From the NCBI GenBank assembly GCA_035574235.1, contig DATLZA010000024.1, forward strand, positions 1-41,319: DNA of 41,319 nucleotides. Reading direction: 5' to 3'. Shown here in pieces: positions 38,757 through 41,319 of the stretch. Every line of letters begins with the position of its first letter. Positions within the stretch are counted from its first letter, which is position 1. This DNA is from Planctomycetota bacterium (GTDB taxonomy: Bacteria > Planctomycetota > MHYJ01 > JACPRB01). The notes beneath the pieces were generated by a model. It ran no database searches and was not told the DNA's origin. It saw only the letters and a program-made list of their open reading frames with translations. Position numbers and translations under genes: made by a program.

Positions 38757-40286
38757 ATGGTCCGAACGCTCGCCCTGCTGGGACTCCTCCCCCTGGCCGC
38801 CGGCCAGGACGCCCGCCGCTGGGCCGAAGCCCTCGCGGCCTACCAGAAGTACTCCGCCAGCAAGGATCCCGTCGAACGGGCGCGCGCCGCCTCCGAACTC
38901 GGCAACGCCACCGCCGAAAAATACGACCGCGTCTGCTGGCAGCTCCTGACGAACCTCCTGCGCCAGGAATTCGCCCGCGAGGGACTCCAGGGCAAGACCG
39001 AGGAAAAAGTCGCCGGCGAAGTCGTGGAGGCGGCCATCCGCGCCCTCCAAAGAATTTCTCACAAGGACGTCGTGGCCGAAATGACCCGCGTGGCCCGCAG
39101 CCGGCAGGAGTCGCTCCGCCTGCGCCTGGCCGTCATCTGGGGCCTGGCCGAGCGCGGCGCCCTCAAGGACCTCACGGAGCTGGCCGACGACAAGGTCCCT
39201 CAGATCCAGGTGGCCGCCCTGGACGTCCTGGCCCAGCGCGCGGCCGACGAGTCCGTCCCCCTCTTCCTGCGCGTCCTGGGAGAAAACCGCACCTGGGAAG
39301 TGAAGCTCCTGGCCCTCCAGGGGCTGGAGAAGATCGCTCCCGAGAGCGCCGTCGAGCCCCTCCTCGAGGGACTGGGCCGCTGCCGGGCGGACGAGGGCCG
39401 CCTCAAGGACCAGTACGTCCGGACCCTCCGCAAGATCACCGGCCTCGAGATCGAAAACGACGATCCGAACGCCTGGAAGGCGGCGTGGGCCGCCAAGAAG
39501 GCCGGACAGGAGGCCCCCGCCGGCTCCACCGTCGCCGAAGCCACGGAATTCTACGGGCTCAAGACGCGGTCGACGCGCATCGTCTTCATCCTCGACCGCA
39601 GCGGCTCCATGCTCGCCCCCGGCAGCGAGCCCTCCCAGCGGGTTTTCAAGCTGCCGCCGGACGCGATGGGCGGCCCCAAGGAACCCCCGCAGGAAACCGC
39701 CGCGCGGGAGGAGGCCACGCGCCTCAAGAAGCGCGTGGACGCCGTCGCCGTGGCCACCCGATGGGACGCCCTGCGCAAGGAGTTCTTCAACACGATCTAC
39801 GTCCTCAGCCCGCGCGTCCACTTCAACGTCGTCTGGTACGAGGGCCGGCCCGACCCGTGGCGCCAGGAACTCGTTCCGGCCACGTGGGTCAATAAACTGG
39901 AGTGCCTCCGGCACGCCGAAAAGCTCGTCCCTTCGGGCGGCACCAACATCTGGGACGCCCTGGAACTGGCCTTTCAGACGATCGAGAACCCCCAGCGCCC
40001 CGACCTCCTCCAGATCGACCGCCGGGTCAACTACGCCACCGTCATCTCCGGCCCGGACACGTTCTTTCTGATGACCGACGGCGCCCCGACCTTCGGCCGC
40101 ATCCTCACGCCCGACGGGATCCTCTCCGAGCTGCGCAAGGTCAATCGCCTGCGCAAGGTGACGATCCACACGATCTGCGTGGGCGACGCCGTTCCGGGCG
40201 CCCCGCCGGGCGAGAATCCCGACCCCGCTTTCCTCAAACAGATCGCGGACGAAACGGGCGGCGACTTCGTCCACATCCGGAGATAG
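38757..40286 (+). CDS. Secreted HEAT-repeat plus von Willebrand A domain protein
   Basis: A 509-residue exported protein if started at ATG 38757, chosen because GGGGTG lies 6 bases upstream and the signal MVRTLALLGLLPLAAG follows; a GTG at 38748 adds three residues. Residues 95-240 are HEAT-like helical pairs (LRLRLAVIWGLAERGALKDL, QIQVAALDVLAQRAADESVP, VKLLALQGLEKIAPESAV). A vWA domain begins at about 272 with the MIDAS sequence DRSGSM (D280, S282, S284), followed by TNIWDALELAF and MTDGAPT. The metal site is complete, so ligand binding is plausible. This combination is frequent in Planctomycetes-type genomes. The role is probably surface or periplasmic adhesion or assembly. Confidence 0.85.
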   Translation: MVRTLALLGLLPLAAGQDARRWAEALAAYQKYSASKDPVERARAASELGNATAEKYDRVCWQLLTNLLRQEFAREGLQGKTEEKVAGEVVEAAIRALQRISHKDVVAEMTRVARSRQESLRLRLAVIWGLAERGALKDLTELADDKVPQIQVAALDVLAQRAADESVPLFLRVLGENRTWEVKLLALQGLEKIAPESAVEPLLEGLGRCRADEGRLKDQYVRTLRKITGLEIENDDPNAWKAAWAAKKAGQEAPAGSTVAEATEFYGLKTRSTRIVFILDRSGSMLAPGSEPSQRVFKLPPDAMGGPKEPPQETAAREEATRLKKRVDAVAVATRWDALRKEFFNTIYVLSPRVHFNVVWYEGRPDPWRQELVPATWVNKLECLRHAEKLVPSGGTNIWDALELAFQTIENPQRPDLLQIDRRVNYATVISGPDTFFLMTDGAPTFGRILTPDGILSELRKVNRLRKVTIHTICVGDAVPGAPPGENPDPAFLKQIADETGGDFVHIRR

Positions 40287-40310
40287 ACCTCCCCGTCTCC
40301 CCGAGAGAGG

Positions 40311-40347
40311 CCGGAACGTGAGTCCGGCGGCGCTACCGCCGGTAGCG
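40311..40347. terminator. Two hairpins between convergent genes, weak terminator candidate
   Basis: CCGGA...TCCGG (40311-40327) and CGCTACC...GGTAGCG (40331-40347) are inverted repeats in the gap after the vWA gene, the second one covering the stop of the gluzincin gene. No T-tract follows, so the terminator call is tentative. Confidence 0.3.
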
Positions 40348-41106
40348 GGCGATCTCGCGGGCGCTCCACTCCGACTCGGCGACCACGACCGTCAGCCAGG
40401 GCAGCCCGGTCGCCTCCTCGATCGCCTTGCGCCAGGGGACGCCGCGGAGCACGGAGGCCGCCGCCACCGGCCGGGCCGCGCCCCGGTCGCCCAGCCACAG
40501 CCAGAAGAGATGCCCCCGCGCATAACCGTCCATGGGATCCTCCGGCGCCGCTTCGATCGACCCCACCTCCTTGCCCGCCGCCGCGAAGGCGTGAAGACAG
40601 TTCGGATCGTCCGCCGCCCACTGCGCCATTCCCTCGGTGAACCACTCGGGGGCCGACAGATTCCTCTGAAAAATGTGCACGAGCTCGTGATGGATCATGC
40701 GGTCCAGCCGCGCCGGAGGAACCCGGAAGACCCCCTCCTTGCCCTGCCGCCGGAGATCCTCCCTCAGACGGCGCAGCTCGTCGGTCCGCTTCTCGTACTC
40801 CTCGAGCCGCGCCAGGTTGAAGCGCACCCGGCCTCGACCGGGCCCCTCGAGCCCCGCGCGGGCGAACTCCGGACCCTCCCAGTCGAAACTCACGCGGATG
40901 GAAACCCCCTCCGGGAAAGGCCCGAGCTTCTCCTCCACCACGCGGAAGCCGGCCAGCCAATGCTCCCGCCGCGTCAGGATCTCGACGACCCGCCGCGCCT
41001 CCTCGCTCCGCGCCTCCACGGAGTCGAACTTCACGCGCTCGAAGAAGAGAGCGGGCCGGTCCTCCTGAACGAGCGCCGCCAGAACGAGAGCGATCGCCGC
41101 GCGCAT
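40333..41106 (-). CDS. Secreted gluzincin (peptidase MA-like)
   Basis: A 257-residue exported protein with signal peptide MRAAIALVLAALVQ. The zinc motif is H140-E141-L-V-H144 (HHELVHIF), with the third ligand Glu158 in WFTEGMAQW, the arrangement of the peptidase-MA group of gluzincins. The preceding region shows VKFDSVEARSEEARRVVEIL and EEKLGPFPEGVSIRVSF, typical of the N-terminal part of that family. It likely acts outside the cell or in the periplasm. TATAAT ends 8 bases before ATG 41106. Confidence 0.85.
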   Translation of the reverse strand: MRAAIALVLAALVQEDRPALFFERVKFDSVEARSEEARRVVEILTRREHWLAGFRVVEEKLGPFPEGVSIRVSFDWEGPEFARAGLEGPGRGRVRFNLARLEEYEKRTDELRRLREDLRRQGKEGVFRVPPARLDRMIHHELVHIFQRNLSAPEWFTEGMAQWAADDPNCLHAFAAAGKEVGSIEAAPEDPMDGYARGHLFWLWLGDRGAARPVAAASVLRGVPWRKAIEEATGLPWLTVVVAESEWSAREIARYRR

Positions 41107-41114
41107 CCCGGGTA

Positions 41115-41120
41115 ATTATA
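41115..41120 (-). promoter_or_regulatory. -10 element of the gluzincin gene
   Basis: TATAAT on the minus strand, 8 bases before ATG 41106, in the 35-base gap after the hydantoinase B gene. No -35 consensus is visible, and part of the -35 region would lie over the end of the upstream gene. Confidence 0.5.
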
Positions 41121-41141
41121 CGGCCCGGTTCGGCCCCGCGG

Positions 41142-41319
41142 TCAGCGCAGTCCTCCGCCCCCCGGCGTCTCGATCCGCACCCGGTCTCCCGGCCGCACCC
41201 GGAACTGAACCTTCCCCGGCAACGGACGGCCGTTGAGCTCATTCCGCCCCGGCCGCCCCGGCGGCTCCCCCCACGGCCGCGTCCGCCGCCGGTCCGAAAG
41301 GATCGACACCTCCGCCGGC
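41142..41319 (-). CDS. C-terminus of a hydantoinase B/5-oxoprolinase-family protein, partial
   Basis: The last 58 codons of a minus-strand gene that begins beyond the window. The visible end reads as the family C-terminus: ILSDRRRTRPWG, then GRPGRNELNG, then KVQFRVRPGDRVRIETPGGGG and Leu-Arg-stop. The LSDRRR-PWG, PG-N and GDRVRIETPGGGG elements are characteristic of the B subunit or B domain of ATP-dependent hydantoinases and 5-oxoprolinase. The protein stops two residues after the Gly4 run, shorter than many relatives that continue YGDP. The A domain is not in the window. Confidence 0.78.
   Translation of the reverse strand, partial: PAEVSILSDRRRTRPWGEPPGRPGRNELNGRPLPGKVQFRVRPGDRVRIETPGGGGLR

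Noticed and set aside
1-41319. CRISPR arrays, tRNA genes, transposases, integrases or phage genes
   Set aside because: None was recognised on either strand. The only marked compositional anomaly is the small island at 13.1-13.3 kb.

Overview
The window is GC-rich (about two thirds G+C by eye) and densely packed, with bidirectional short operons and no rRNA, tRNA, CRISPR array, prophage or insertion sequence that I can recognise. The gene repertoire suggests a bacterium of, or close to, the Planctomycetota: an anti-sigma factor fused to a terpenoid-cyclase-like toroid, HEAT-repeat/vWA and PEGA/PQQ proteins, DUF4388 proteins, MglA/roadblock signalling, twitching ATPases and a eukaryote-like ubiquitin-type conjugation operon. 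This placement is inference from gene content only.

Layout. 1-5.4 kb (minus): MglA GTPase, two roadblock-type proteins and a large DUF4388-TPR-TM-PEGA-PQQ protein, a likely polarity or surface signalling module. 5.5-9.2 kb (minus): PilZ protein, pyruvate phosphate dikinase and a small secreted protein. 9.3-12.2 kb (plus): PilB/GspE-type and PilT-type ATPases. 12.2-12.9 kb (minus): a lipoprotein built of Cys/His repeats. 13.0-16.1 kb (minus): a four-gene ubiquitin-like pathway, E1-like, Ubl, E2-like and JAMM protease, followed by an A+T-rich non-coding island and a strong terminator. 16.1-20.2 kb: TPR membrane protein, arginase, alpha/beta hydrolase, PAS protein, redoxin. 20.4-25.0 kb (minus): a five-gene unit of sugar isomerase, thiL, tsaE, ECF sigma and anti-sigma/toroid protein. 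25.1-26.9 kb (plus): Ser/Thr kinase, an atypical bL34 (rpmH) and dtd. 26.8-31.7 kb (minus): dTDP-glucose dehydratase, a second PilT-like ATPase, a thioredoxin-like protein and a Wzz/BY-kinase. 31.8-40.3 kb (mostly plus): S41 protease, cNMP/DUF4388 protein, membrane protein (minus), Cys-motif protein, FHA-GAF-sigma54 activator, HEAT/vWA protein. 40.3-41.3 kb (minus): secreted gluzincin and the C-terminus of a hydantoinase B/oxoprolinase.

How it fits together. The most notable system is the ubiquitin-like operon: the Ubl ends in glycine, the E2-like protein has the HPN and cysteine motifs, the E1-like protein is a Rossmann adenylyltransferase with added zinc cysteines, and the JAMM metal motif is complete. 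The E2-like protein also carries a tail with two SUMO-interaction-like peptides. A second, genome-wide theme is promoter placement: many genes have a -10 hexamer only 6 to 11 bases before the start codon, which predicts leaderless or almost leaderless mRNAs; others have a longer leader and a clear Shine-Dalgarno sequence. All functions are inferred by reading the sequence; no searches were run.
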